Origin: Impatiens glandulifera
Lineage: Eukaryota > Streptophyta > Magnoliopsida > Ericales > Balsaminaceae
Length of the DNA stretch: 64,000 nucleotides
Direction of reading: 5' to 3'
NCBI RefSeq assembly: GCF_907164915.1
Contig: NC_061863.1
Coordinates: forward strand, 32,895,133 to 32,959,132
Below, one piece after another: positions 12,290-24,764 of this stretch (positions are counted from its first letter, which is position 1; each line of letters begins with the position of its first letter). The notes beneath the pieces are model-generated. The model did no database searches and was not told where the DNA came from. It worked only from the letters and a program-made list of their open reading frames with translations. A program made the translations under genes and the position numbers.

Positions 12290-14005
12290 ATCTCTCGTCA
12301 AACTCAACCACAAATCTTAATTCCGACCTTACACTCGACAAACCACCCACCTGACCTCCATTTCATGACATCACACTTTCAAATTCTCGTCAAACCAACC
12401 ACTAATTTCGACCTCACACTCGACAAACTACCCACCACCCGACCTCTATCTCATGACATCACACTTTAAATGCTCTCCAAACCAACAACTAATTCCGACC
12501 TCACACTCGACAAACCACCCACCACCTGATCTCCATCTCGTCAACTCACATTTTCAAATGCTCACTAAACCAATCACTAATTCTGACCTCACACTCTACA
12601 AATCACCCACCACCCAACCTTCATCCCGTGACCTCATACTTTCAAATGCTCGCTAAACCAACCACTAACTCCGACCTCACACAATAAATCACCCACCACT
12701 CGACCTCCATCTCATGATGTCACACTTTCAAATGCTTGCAAAACCAACAACTAATTCCGACCCACACTCGACAAATCACCCACCACCCGACCTCAATTCT
12801 CGTGACCTCACACTTTCAAATAATTGCTAAACTAAAAACTAATTCCAACCTCACACTCAACAAACCACCTATCACCCGACCTCCATTTCGTGACTTCACA
12901 CTTTCAAATACTCGTCAAATTAACAACTAATTCTGACCTCAAACTCGAGAAACCACCCACCACCCGACCTCCATCTCGTGACCTCGAACATTTAAATGCT
13001 CGTCAAACCAATAACTAATTCCGACCTCCCACTCGACAAACCACCCACCACCTGATCTCCATCTCATTACCTCACACTTTCAAATGTTCGCCAAACAACC
13101 AAATAATTCCGACCTCACACTCTACAAATCACCCACCACCCGACCTTCATCTCGTGACCTCACACTTTCAAATAATTGTTAAACCAACAACTAATTCCAA
13201 CCTCACACTTGACAAACCACCCACCACCCGACCTCCATCTCGTGACCTCACACTTTTAAATGCTCGTCAAACTAAGAACTAATTCCGACCTCACACTCGA
13301 GAAACCACCCACCAACCGACCTCCATCTCGTGACCTCACACTTTCAAATGCTCGTCAACCAATCAAGTAATTCTGACCTCACACTCGACAAACCACCCAC
13401 CACCCGACATCCATCTCACGACCTCACACTTTCAAATGCTCATCAAACCAACAACTAATTCCGACCTCACACTCGACAAACCCCCACCACCCGACCTCCA
13501 TCTCGTGACCTCACACTTTCAAATGCTCGCTAAACCAACTACTAATTCCGACCTCACACTCGACAAACCACCCACCACCCGACCTCCATCTCGTGACCTC
13601 ACACTTTAAAATGCTCGCAAAACCAATAACTAATTTCGACCTCCCATTCGACAAACCACCCACCACTCGACCTCCATCTCGTGACCTCACACTTTCAAAT
13701 GCTCTCTAAACCAACAACTAATTCCGACCTCACACTCGACAAACCACCCACCACTCGACCTCCATCTAGTGACATCACACTTTTAAATGCTCGTCAAACC
13801 AACAACTAATTCCGATCTCACACTTGAAAAACCACCCACCACCCAACCTCTATTTAGTGACCTCATACTTTCAAATGCTCGCCAAACCAACCAATAATTT
13901 CGATATCACACTCAACAAACCACCCACCATCCGACCTCCATCTCGTGACCTCACACTTTCAAATGATCACCAAACTAACCACTAATTTCGATCTCAAACT
14001 TTCAA
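12290..14005. repeat. Tandem satellite, 88-bp monomer, about 19 copies
   Basis: Monomers repeat with a period of 88 bp (for example the TCTCGTGACC start at 13501 and again at 13589). Typical blocks are CTCACACTTTCAAATGCTCG, AACTAATTCCGACCTCACAC and TCGACAAACCACCCACCACC. The plus strand is strikingly C-rich and G-poor. Monomers are most uniform at 13200-13800 and more diverged at the ends, as expected for unequal crossing-over arrays. Apparent Pro/Thr-rich open frames here are by-products of the repeat. Confidence 0.96.
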
Positions 14006-14009
14006 ATGC

Positions 14010-14092
14010 CTTGTATAATTTGTTTTGGGATTCGAACCCTGGTCTCAAGCATAAAATTTGAACACTTTAACGATAGAGTACTTGAGATTGTA
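14010..14092 (-). repeat. tRNA-related SINE-like remnant
   Basis: On the minus strand the sequence has an A-box-like CTCTATCGTTAAAGTG and, about 35 bases on, a perfect B box within GGGTTCGAATCCC. It lacks a clover-leaf of tRNA quality, so a tRNA-derived SINE or solo promoter fragment is more likely than a tRNA gene. Confidence 0.45.
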
Positions 14093-15278
14093 AAAATAAT
14101 TTTATATAGGTATATATATTTTATATTTAATGTTTATTACCCATTAGTTCATTTTTATCTTAACCAAAAAATTATATATATATATATATATATATGAGAA
14201 AAGAAAAAATGTATAATAAAAGATATAATGTATTTATATAAAATTAATAATGAAAAATAATATATATATATATTATTTATATAAATTATTAATAAAAAAT
14301 ATATATTTTATAATTAGTGAGAATATATATAATTAATGAGTGAGAAAATAATTAGGAAAAAAATATAAGATAAAATATATTTATAATCTTTAAAATTTAA
14401 TTAAGAAAGGGAAAAAGAGAGAAGAGAGAGAAAATAATTTAATGAAGTATATTTTGATGATTAGATTATTGTTGTGCTTGTTAAGTTTAAGCATTATTAT
14501 ATGTATAGATTATAAATTAATTATTTATTATTTAAAAGAAAATTATAATTATAAATTTAAAATTTAAAATATTATTTTAACTATATATTAACGTTAAGTA
14601 TATTATTATTTAAATAATATAATAATATATTGATTAATCAAATTTAAAAAGCTATTTGTGTAAAATTGGCATTATATATCATTGATAAATGTTTAGGTTT
14701 TTATAATTACATTAAAGTTTTGAATTTACATTGTTACTAAAATATATGTTATTTATTCTAAATTTGATGAAATATTGCAAAATTGCTAAGTATTCCAATT
14801 AAAATTGTTAAGTTATTTCTTTTGATAAAATTAAAAAACGCCTCACAATATTTGGGCTTTTGCTTAGGGTATATTATAATGTTTAATTATTAATCATTTA
14901 TTTGTTTTTTATGAGAGTTTAAATGTATATTAATACTCGTGAACAGGTTAACCACATGTGATATCAATTAAGATATTTTTTCCAAAATTATAAATATAAA
15001 TAAAAAATCTTAATTATTTAATGGTTAACATTTTCATAATCCATAATAAAATCTAAAATTTGAACAAATCATGTACAAAATGTTAGAGAAATAAAAAAAA
15101 GTATGAGTGAGTAAAAATTATATAGGTAAGACAATGCTGACAAGTTCATTGGTGTAAGAATGTCAAACCCTAAGTAAGAATGTAAAATATAAATTTTAAA
15201 AATTTATAAAAATTTATATATTACGAGAGGTTGGTTGTCCCGTTTATGTAAAATACACGAAATGTAGAAGGTAATGAA
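14093..15278. other. AT-rich intergenic DNA, no gene seen
   Basis: Very AT-rich with short TA runs (14171-14192). No coding or structured element recognised. It is the left flank of element F. Confidence 0.65.
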
Positions 15279-16006
15279 TGTTGAAATTTTAAACTAATTT
15301 CATTAATTAAATGAAAATAAAAATTTGGATAAATAAATTAAATATAATTTAATCCAAATAAATATAAATTTATACCAAATTCAAATATGATTTTTTTTTT
15401 GAAATTTAATGTTAGTGGATAAGATCGAATGCCAATGGATAAGATCGAATGCTAAGAGTCTTGAAATGTCAAGAGTTTAGAAATGGCAGTCGTAGGATGA
15501 ATTATCAACCGTTGTATTGATAAATGAATTTATTGTGATAGTTTAATTTCCAATTATAAATATCCCTTTCATGTTGGAACTCTGAAAATATATCATATTT
15601 ATTCTTCACTCATTTCATTATCTATTTAGAATTCGAAAGATTTTTCTTTGTTTTCTTGAGTGTTCTTCGAGTTCCTCACTCAATCGAGTGTTCTTCGAGT
15701 TTCGACTCGTCGTATTTCCATTAAAACCATGTGATTGATTCAGATACTTTATCAAGTTCATTGCGTAGTGTTTATGGTGCTAAATCACTACTAGATTCGT
15801 TGTACATTGGGAGACAGTCATCCGCGATAAGCTCCAGCACAAAAGGAGACAGTAGAACTGTTTTAAGGGAAATGTGTTAAGTACATGTATCGAATTAACC
15901 TTTTATTCTGGTGATTTCATTCTTTGTAATATTTTATTTAATTAATTTATTTGTAACATCATATATATATATATATATTTGTTATTTCAATACAATATAT
16001 CTAACA
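15279..16006 (+). repeat. 5' LTR of element F
   Basis: Starts TGTTGAAATTTTAAAC and ends CTAACA. It aligns throughout with 39404-40127, including AATGCCA(A)TGGATAAGATCG and GATTCGTTGTAC.TTGGGAGACAG blocks. A TATAAATAT box lies at about 15554-15562, fitting plus-strand transcription. No convincing primer site follows, as expected after heavy decay. Confidence 0.85.
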
Positions 16007-17324
16007 ATCTTAAAACAATTTTAGTGTTTTAAGCTATTTAGTAACTTTTGCCGTCGAAAATCTTTGTCTTTAATATTTCAGAAATACGAGTTGCGATGTT
16101 GCAAAAAAGATGATACTCATTTCGACAAGTTGAAATTATTCATCTTAAATAAGAGAAGATTCGACTAATAAATATAAGTCTTTATTATACACGTATATAT
16201 GTTAATTGTTAACATTTTTTTTCGTGTTAAAAAGCTTAATTTTATAAGCTAATATATGTTGACATATAATTTTTTTTAAGAAAAATTGTATATATTTAAT
16301 ATACAAACGTTATCTTGAAAATAAATTAGAAAAAATAATTTGTTTTCTTTTTAGTTAAAAATTTGATAATTACTAAAATTATTATTAATAATAAATCAAA
16401 AATAACTAAAAAATTAACTTATAATTTTAAAAAAAATAATAATTATATTTATTAATATTAGTTATGATTGAAACATATTTTCAGTTTAAAATTAATTAAT
16501 TATAATATATATATTTTAATTAATTAAGTGTCGATAATTAATAAGGTGCGATGGTGAATACTAAATAAGAAGAGATTATCTATTTATTTTCAAATTATAT
16601 TTGTATTATGGTACCAATATATGATATTTAAATGTGTATATATTTATTTGTTGACAGAATTGAGTCAAGGAAAAAGAATAAAATTATCTAATTACAGAAA
16701 ATAGAAGGTCGTAATAACGATAAAGTTGGAGACTAAGAAATTGAAGAGTTGTGTAGATTGAATTTGAAGAGCTAAAACGAAGACTCATAATTATGCGGTA
16801 TTAATAGAGATGGCTTATTTGTTCTAGATCTCAATAATAAGATCTTGTTTGATTTGGTCTTACAAGGAAAAATCTTAATTGATTTGAGAAATGATGTGGC
16901 ATATGTGCTGACATCATCGAATGCAAACGTGCAACCGAAAATAAATGTTCAAGCGACTTTGGCTAAAATATTTGAAACATTTTGATTTCTTTTGTCGAAA
17001 TAATGTGACATGATGATGAATATATTTATTTGATTAAATATTCTAATATCTTTTATAGAAATAATATGTTGAAATGAATATTTTAATTGATTCAACATTA
17101 TAGTTTCTTATATAGAGATGATGTGAATATGAATAAACATTCTAATCTCTTATATAGAAATTATATATGAATGATTTAATCAATTAAATATTCATAATAA
17201 TAGTTATCTTATTAATTTAATGATAAGTACAACACAATAATTGTGTGGTAATCTCTTGATTAAAAAAACTTTGGATTTAATTCATATAGATGTGTGTTTT
17301 ATAAATGTACCACATGAATGTGGG
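16007..17324. other. Decayed interior of element F, no frame recognised
   Basis: AT-rich DNA. A less AT-rich part at 16640-16990 has short open stretches but nothing I can match to a copia domain with confidence. Confidence 0.5.
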
Positions 17325-17907
17325 GGCAGAGTAATGATATGGGGAGTGAAAGATTTGCAGAAAATGTGCAACAAAATGATGTGAAAGACAGACATGATGA
17401 CTCAAACATTTCAAATATTTATTTATCTCTCTTATTCATTAATAATTTCTCTCTTTTCTTTTTATTATTCATTTATTTTTTATATCTTCAATCTTCATTA
17501 ATAATTTATCTATATTATTAATTTATAACTATATATTTATATATTTTATTATTTAACTTATTTATTTATAAAATTTAGAATAATAATAGAGATAATAATA
17601 AATCAAATAAAAAATAACAAAATATATATTATATTTGATAAATATATATAGAAGAGAATAAAAAATTAAATATAAAAATTCTTACTTTTTTAATTAATTA
17701 TTTCATTTTCTTGTGAAATGTATTATAAACTCAATCAATTAACTCAAAATTTTATAAATTCTCTCTTCTTATATTATCAAAGGGTTAACTCTTATCATAA
17801 AGTATTTTTTCTTTTTATTTATGATGAAATATTAATATATCATAGTTTGAGTTATATTTATTTTGAATATTAGTACGGTTTAATTTGAGTTAGTTCATCT
17901 TGATAAA

Positions 17908-17948
<41 letters not shown>

Positions 17949-18345
17949 GAGGAGAGAAATAATTAATTAAAAAATTAAGAATTTTTATATTTAATTTTTT
18001 ATTCTCTTAAATATAATATATATTTAAAAATATATATATTGTTATTTTTTATTTGATTTATTATTGTCTCTATTATTATTCTAAATTTTATAAATAAATA
18101 AGTTAAATAATAAAATATATAAACATATATTTACAAATTAATAATATAAATAAATTATTAATGAAGATAGAAGGGATAAAAAAATAAATGATTAATAAAG
18201 AGAAAAAAAAAATTATTCATAAATATGAGAGAGATAAATAAACATTTGAAATGTTGAGTCATCATGCCTAGTGAGTCTTCCACATCATTTCGCTGCACAT
18301 TCGCTGCAAATCTTTCGCCCCTATCATTACTCGTAGAGGCAAATG
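17325..18345. mobile_element. Snap-back MITE (large inverted repeat)
   Basis: The left arm (about 17325-17710) and right arm (about 17953-18345) are inverted copies. The outer part of each arm reads GTAATGATA..GGG, GAAAGATTTGCAG, GATGACTCAA and CATTTCAAATnTTTATTTATC. The inner part is AT-rich. Arms of about 390 bp surround a 240-bp loop containing a TA run. The right arm is nearer the presumed original sequence (GCAGCGAATGTGCAGCG). Host target duplication was not identified. Such an element could fold into a long hairpin RNA. Confidence 0.8.
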
Positions 18346-18639
18346 TTTTTAGTGATAATAACACAAAGTATTATTGTGTATATTATGATAAATAAATGGA
18401 TGATCTATTGTTATATAAACAAAAGATAAAGTTGTGTAACTTAACCTAACGGAAAATAACTTGTTTATATTTGCTTAGTTGGTGCTCAATTTAATTTTTT
18501 AAGGTTTGAAATCAAGATACACATTTTTCTTTAATATTATTTTCATACAAATTATTAGAACTAATATCTTCAAAATAAATTTTCTAAAATAAATTAATAA
18601 AGAAAAATTTGCTTATGATGTTTTGTATGACTTATAACA

Positions 18640-18965
18640 ATGTTTATAATAGTGGTATGAAAATTTTGATTTTAACTGAAAAGTTAATAAATGTGATAAT
18701 TGTGTATATCATGAAGACAACGAAAGTGATTATTTCATTACGTGTATTTATACGATATTTTTATTGTTGAAAATTACGATAAAAATGATAAAATTCACTA
18801 AGGATGTGAGTTGCACTAAATGATGTATCATATTGTTATCAAATGATAAAGTGATATGAAAGACTTTACGTCTACAAGCGAATATGTTTACACTTCAAAG
18901 TGCAACTATATGGGTGGAAATCTTCTAACGATTTTTTTTGTGAAATCTGTAATCTTTTACTCAAA
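18640..18965 (+). pseudogene. Copia reverse transcriptase/RNase H remnant of element F
   Basis: The plus-strand translation contains KVNKCDNCVYHEDNESDYF, ITCIY, matching the copia RT region just before and into the YVDD motif (the DD pair is lost). About 190 bp later comes DMKDFTSTSEYVYTLQSATI, matching the copia RNase H segment normally reading D.KS/TSTSGYVF.L.....SW. The intervening RT is mostly deleted. This supports F being a copia-class element. Short matches make this a moderate call. Confidence 0.5.
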
Positions 18966-19139
18966 GGAATAATAGTTCAAAAAATTTTTATCTACTAGTT
19001 AGCCAAGTAAACAATATTTTTCACAAAAGAATGTTTAAATGATAAGTTTGTATGAATGACAATGTTTATTAGAAGATATTCCAAGATTATCTAATTTTTT
19101 TTCTTCTAATAATGCAATACTACAAAGGAGGCATGAGAA

Positions 19140-20589
19140 ACGGTGATTCAACTCCATGAAGGAAATGAAATAACCAAGGAAAACAAGATAATGGTGGCTA
19201 TCTAGAAGTTTGAAAACATCAAAATGAGGCCAGGTGAAACCATGAAGGAGTTTAGTGATCGTTTCACGAATGTGGTAAATTAATTATCTGTTCTTGGGAA
19301 GAAATATGATAACAAGGAAACAATCATCAAAGCTCTGAGATATCTTCCTAGTGCATGAGATATAAAGACGATGGTGATGAGGGAATCAAACTGCCTAGAC
19401 AAGATGAAGCTACATGATGTATTTGAGGATCTGAAGGCATATGAATTCGAGATGAGATCCAGGATTGAAAATGAAGCATCAACGTATACCGCTACTAAGG
19501 CACTAGTTACATCCATAGTACCAGCAACCGCCGTACTGATCAAATCCGCAGAACAATTTTCTGAGGATGCAATGGCAATGCTCGCATAGAAGTTTAGCAG
19601 ATTCATGAAGAAAAGCCAACCGACAAACAACTACAACTACAACTACGGTGTGATAAATCTAACGTTAGGTGTTATAATTGTGATGGTTTGGGACATTACA
19701 GGTGGTAATGCAGAAAACCAAGACGGGATGACCGGAAACCGGATGATAAAAACCAAAGAAACAACTATCCACAAACCGGTGAAGGAAAGGAAATTCAGAA
19801 AGCGATGATAGCCAATGATGGAGGAAGTCTATGGGCTCACAGTGACAGCGATGATGAAATCTCTTGTCTCATGGCAAATGAGGAACAAGTATTTGATTTT
19901 TTCTATGATGAATTTACTAAAGATGATCTAGTTACGACACTAAATGTTATGGTAGCAGAGTATAAACATTTATCAACTTTAGTATCAACCCGGCTTAACC
20001 TTGAAACCGATAGCGTCAATGAGATCATAGAAATCGAGGCAACGTCTAAACTATCCTCTAAGAATGAACAACTCAAGGAGTCAGCTCAGGAGTTGACCGA
20101 AGAAGAAAATGAACGAACCAAGTACTTAATGGCAACATGTTAGAGATCTAGTGAAGCAGTTAGTAAAATGTCAAACTATTGAATACTCTATAAGTGTAAA
20201 TTTGGTATCGGTTATGATAGTAAGACACCCACCCAACAAAAACCCGTTAACAGATTGAATCTCACCAAAGACAAGCTTCCATTCATAAGCTTTGTCAAGA
20301 GCTCTTCAACCAATACTGAATCATCTCATGATTCAAAACTAGCTAAAGAAATAAAATATGTAGGTCCGACTGACACAACCAAATTATTTCGTCCTGAGAG
20401 AAGAAAACCTACTCAATTAAACAACATGTACACATCTTACACCGACCAAATCTCATCCCAACATCACAAGGCACCAATAAGTAGACATAAACACACCAAA
20501 CCTAGCGCATATAGAACCATCAAAACCATCTCTGGGAGAATTATGCGAATAATTAAGGTATGGATACCCAAGGGACTAATCAACCACGG
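19140..20589 (+). pseudogene. gag of element C, C-terminal two-thirds
   Basis: Translation of the plus strand, across stops and frameshifts, gives EITKENKIMVA..., MRPGETMKEF, LSVLGKKYDN, MRESNCLDKMKLHDVFEDLKAYEFEMRSRIE, a degraded CCHC knuckle (CYNCDGLGHY.., then RKPRRDD), SDSDDEISCLMANEEQVFDFF and finally IKVWIPKGLINHG. Each piece has a counterpart in the Gag of element A (23290-24764), so this is a diverged member of the same UBN2-type copia Gag family. It ends abruptly at element A's LTR. Confidence 0.85.
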
Positions 20590-20749
20590 TGTTGGGTCAA
20601 ATTATTTTGACTAAGTATTGAAATAATTTACCCTCTGATATTTTTGATGATGAAATAATTTATGAGTTTTGATACAGGTGTATTGAGACAAGATGTCTTA
20701 AGACTTGGATCTAATGAGGGTCATTAGACCGATCTTGATTTTCATTCGT

Positions 20750-21965
20750 ATTAAATTAGACGCACAGTCTAACTCATCGGAGTTATACGTGCACTCTAAT
20801 AGACGTGTAATTAGACGGACGGTCTAATAGTTACACAGAATTAGACGTGAGTCTAATGGAATTAGACGTGAGTCTAATGGAATTAGACGTAAGTCTAATA
20901 TATTCAGAATTAGACTCACAGTCTAACTCATCGGAGTTAGACGTGTAAGTCTAATAGATGTGTAAATAATTAGACGCAAGTCTAATAAATACACGGAATT
21001 AGACGTAAGTCTAATAGAATTAGACGTACAAGTCTAACTCATCGGAGTTAGAGATGTAAGTCTTAATAGATGTAAAGAATTAGACGGATGGTCTAATGAA
21101 TACACGAAATTAGACGTAAGTCTAATGGAATTAGACGTACAGTCTAACTCATCGGAGTTAGACGTGTAAGTCTAATAGATGTAAAGAATTAGACGGATGG
21201 TCTAATGAATACATAGAATTAGACGTAAGTCTAATTTGAATTAGACATACAGTCTAACTCATCGGAGTTAGACGTGTAAGTCTAATAGATGTAAAGAATT
21301 AGACGCAAGTCTAATGAATACGTGGAATTAGACGTGAGTCTAATGGAATTAGATGTAAGTCTAATATATTCGGAATTAGACGTACAGTCTAACTCATCGG
21401 ACTTAGACGTGTAGTCTAATATATTTGTAATTAGACGGGTAGTCTAATTGAAACCAGAATTAGACGTGGCAGTCTAACTCAGTGGAGTTAGACGTGCCAG
21501 TCTAATGGTTATTGTAAAATTAGACGTGTGGTCTAATTAGTGAATGTTAGACGTGCGTCTAACTCCTTCAGACAAGTCTGAGGTAGAACCGGAATTAGAC
21601 GTGGCAATCTAACTCAGTAGAGTTAGACGTGCCAGTCTAATGGTTATTGTAAAATTAGACATGTGGTCTAATTAGTGAAAGTTAGACGTGCGTCTAACTC
21701 CTTCAGACAAATCTGAGGTAGAACCGGAATTAGACGTGGCAGTCTAACTCAATTGGAGTTAGACGTGCCAGTCTAATGGTTATTGCAATTAGACGGGTAG
21801 TCTAATTAGTGAAAGTTAGACGTGCGTCTAACTCCTTCAGACAAGTCTGAGGTAGAACTGGAATTAGACGTGTAGTCTAACTTAGTGGAGTTAGACGTAC
21901 CCGTCTAACTGTTATTGTAATTAGACGCGAGTCTAATTCTATTAGACCAGGCGGTCTAATAGATG
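20750..21965. repeat. TTAGAC...GTCTAA inverted-motif array (A, 5' LTR)
   Basis: Dozens of TTAGAC(G) and GTCTAA(T) hexamer/heptamers alternate, usually paired as small palindromes such as TTAGACGTAAGTCTAA or CTAACTCATCGGAGTTAG. Two higher-order patterns are visible: short 30-70-bp units at 20750-21430, and about 130-bp units at 21440-21960 containing CTCCTTCAGACAAGTCTGAGG and TGGTTATTG. The motif spacers vary while the hexamers are conserved. Confidence 0.95.
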
Positions 21966-22350
21966 TTTTTCATTAGAAGGAGTTGACCTATTTCAATAGA
22001 CTGATTTTTACAATCCGTCTAACTGAAATATGTCTAATGCTCAATTTAAGTAGTACGCTTGAATCTAGCATTTCTCCTACCCACGTGCTATAGCTGTACC
22101 CTACTTCTGCTCCACTTTCTTGTGAAGATTATTACAGCAGCTATATGCATCCAATCAAGGAATGCCACGTAAGGGAATTTTCCTCACATTACCCATTTTG
22201 CAGGTACATCCCTGATGGAATATTCGGCGCACTACCAGTTCTGTACGGCCACGATCCTTGTACTCAGACCCTACTGTGTACAATGGAGGCTTTCCAATGA
22301 AAGAGTGCCACGTATCATCCTTGAAGATTTGACCGTTAGCTCCTACTATG

Positions 22351-22357
22351 TATTTAA
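22351..22357 (+). promoter_or_regulatory. Candidate LTR TATA element (A)
   Basis: TATTTAA, followed by ACCAATCC. Element B keeps TATTTAATCAATCC at the equivalent place in both LTRs (minus strand, 57983-57989 and 48978-48984). Position between the motif array and the U5-like block suits the LTR promoter that would drive gag. Inference from conservation and position only. Confidence 0.45.
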
Positions 22358-22923
22358 CCAATCCTAAGGACAACGGACAATCTGCCTCACGAACAAGTTA
22401 ATACGAACGAACAAGCATTCTGATTTTGCAGAGAGAGAAACTAATCAATCATCTTGCTTACTGAACTTATTCTGTGAAGCTTCTTTCTGATTGTACTGTG
22501 TGTGAATTGAGAGAGAGAGCTAGAATCAAAACACCTTTAGCTGAGTGATATTCTTCATCTTGTAATTGAACAGAAAGTGTTCTGTTCAATAAGTGAGCTA
22601 AGTGTGTGTAAACTGTATTTGATTCTCATAATATTATAGTGAATCCTTCCGGTGGTTGGAAGAAGGGGTGACGTAGGAGAGTTTCTCCAAACATCCATAA
22701 ACAAACTGTTGTGTTATTCATTTCTGTCATCTTTTCATATTTCATCTTGTGCTTCAAACCCAAGTAAACAATTTCGCCTTGAATCTGTTTCAAGTGTTTA
22801 CACAAGTTTGCGTATAATAGAAAGCGAATCCAATCCCTAACAGGATTTATTTCAAACTGTTTTTCATAAGCCTTCATCCTTAGCTAGACCCCCGTCTCTA
22901 TCGATAAAGCCGATCCTATCAAT

Positions 22924-22935
22924 TGGTATCAGAGC
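22924..22935 (+). other. Primer-binding site, tRNA-iMet type (element A)
   Basis: TGGTATCAGAGC, two bases inside the 5' LTR end, complementary to initiator tRNA-Met. Confidence 0.95.
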
Positions 22936-22966
22936 CTTGTTTCTATTCTCAAGCCTTTCCTGAAAT

Positions 22967-24764
22967 ATGTCGAACATACCCAAAGATGCCAATGCTACAG
23001 CCATTCCAACATTCTCTCGTGAAAACTACATTGTTTGGAAGAAAAGAGTTCGTGCTCATCACTCTTCTCTTCATGATGACATGTGGAGTGTTGTCACAGA
23101 AGGTCCTATCAAGATTGATAAAGAAAAGTCCGACTGGACCGCTGATGAAAAGAGGCAGAATAACCTCAACAACATGGCTCTTGATGTTCTGTACAAATAT
23201 CTCGATGACAGTATGTTCAACTACATCATCGAATGTGACACTGCCAAAGAGGTCTGGGACAGACTCACTCAACTAGGTGAGGGCAACGAGCAAACCAAGG
23301 AAAACAAGATCATGGTTGCCACTCAACAGTTCGACAACTTCAAAATGCGTCCTGGTGAAACAATGAACGATTTCGACACCAGATTCAGCAAGATCGTCTC
23401 CTCTTTGTCCATCCTAGGAAAGACCTATAACAACTGGGAGCTTGCTATCAAGGTCATGCGTGCTCTTCCAAGAGAATGGGACATAAAGACTATAGCGATG
23501 AGAGAATCCAAAGATCTGAACAAGATCTCTCTCTTTGATCTCTTCGCTGATCTCAAGGCCTATGAGTTCGAGCTGAACTGTAGGATGGAAGAAGATCAAC
23601 CCTCGTCCGTTATTATTGCCAAGGCGTTGGTGACTGCTGAAGAGCCACCAACCGCTCTAGACGTGAAGATGGCAGCTCAGCAGCTGAGCAGCGATGCCAT
23701 GTCTCTCTTCGTGAAGAAGTTTGGCGACTTCATGAAGAAGAGCAACTCTAACTCAAATTCTTCAAATTCTAATGATAATAAAAAATCTAAAGCTAATGTT
23801 ACTTGTTTTAATTGTGGCATTAAAGGTCATTATGCATCGGAATGCCGGAAACCAAAGCGTGAAGATGCCAAGGAAGATGGAAAAGAGATGAAGGCTCTTA
23901 TGGCTGGTGATGGAAAGAACAGAGGAAGCAGCCGTGGTCTCGTACTTTTCATCCAGTGAAAGTGATGAAGAAGATGTGGCTTGCTTCATGGCCAGAGAAG
24001 ATGAGGAAGGAACTCAGGAGACTGAGGTATTTGATTTCTCTTTCGAAAGGTTTTCAAAGGAACAACTGATAGCTGCACTAGATGACATGGTCATCGAGTA
24101 CAGAAAGCTAGCAGAATCTCTAAAAGAAACTAAATCTTCATCAGATTTCAATGAACCAAATCTTCCTAAAGAGGAAGAGTCACATGTTCTTGAAAAGAAG
24201 ATTGAAGAGATCTCATCTGAAAATGAGATGCTCAAGGAACAGATTCAAACTCTTTCATCTGAAAACAAAAGGCTAAACTATGTTGTCTGTGCATGGACAA
24301 GGTCTGGTGATGCTGTCAAATATCAGATCAGCATGTTGAAACCTGCTGGATCTAGATCCGAATTGGGATTTGATAGCAATGATCCTAACAAGTCCTACAA
24401 AAAGTCAAAGCCAAATGACAAGTTTAAGCCTATAAACTTTGTCAAAGGAAGTATGAATGACAATGAATCTGATCTTATTCATGAAGAAGTTGCTTTCAAA
24501 AATGAAATAGTTTATGTTCCACCGACTGTTAGCTGGCTTAAGAATAAGCTATAAAAGGCTAATAAGTTTGGTAATCTAAAACCTGACTCTAAGTCAAGGA
24601 GTTTTAAAAGAAAATTTTCTTCAAAAGTTAAAGGATCAGTGGCTAGTAGGAAGTCATCTGCTAAGTCAAAATCTTATGCATTAATCACAACACAAAATGG
24701 GAAATCCATTAGAATAACTCAAATATGGATTCCTAAGGGACTAATTGATCGAGGACCCAATTAA
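22967..24764 (+). pseudogene. gag of element A (about 600 codons, one frameshift, one stop)
   Basis: Starts MSNIPKDANATAIPTFSREN, an N-terminal DUF4219-like segment (FSRENYIVWKKRVRAH), followed by a UBN2-type Gag domain (about residues 60-215: VWDRLTQLGEGNEQTKENK, MRPGETMNDFDTRFSKIV, ALPREWDIKT). A zinc knuckle CFNCGIKGHYASEC (CX2CX4HX4C) lies at about residue 285. An acidic stretch and a coiled-coil (about residues 350-430, LEKKIEEISSENEMLKEQI) follow, and a basic tail ends IRITQIWIPKGLIDRGPN. One extra base near 23938 (CGTGGTCTCGTAC versus the shorter form in B) shifts the frame, and a TAA at 24552 interrupts the tail; B keeps the open version of both sites. It would form the virus-like particle and bind element RNA. 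Confidence 0.92.

Larger units (their letters stand above)
20590..22921 (+). repeat. 5' LTR of element A (2.33 kb)
   Basis: Begins TGTTGGGTCAAATTATTTTG (same as the 3' LTR start at 29284) and ends ATCCTATCA before the primer site. More than half is a TTAGAC/GTCTAA motif array (about 20750-21960). Downstream lies a unique region with a candidate TATA sequence TATTTAA (22351-22357), conserved in both LTRs of element B. A U5-like block at about 22651-22705 with GAAGAAGGGGTGACGTAG and ACATCCATAAA is shared with the LTRs of B and C. Confidence 0.93.

Noticed and set aside
12453..12930. Thr/Pro-rich open frames in the satellite
   Set aside because: They follow the 88-bp repeat; frames do not persist across monomers and there are no conserved protein features.
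23907..23959. Programmed frameshift in A gag where two frames overlap
   Set aside because: Element B has one base fewer at this point and reads through, so the A overlap is a random insertion.
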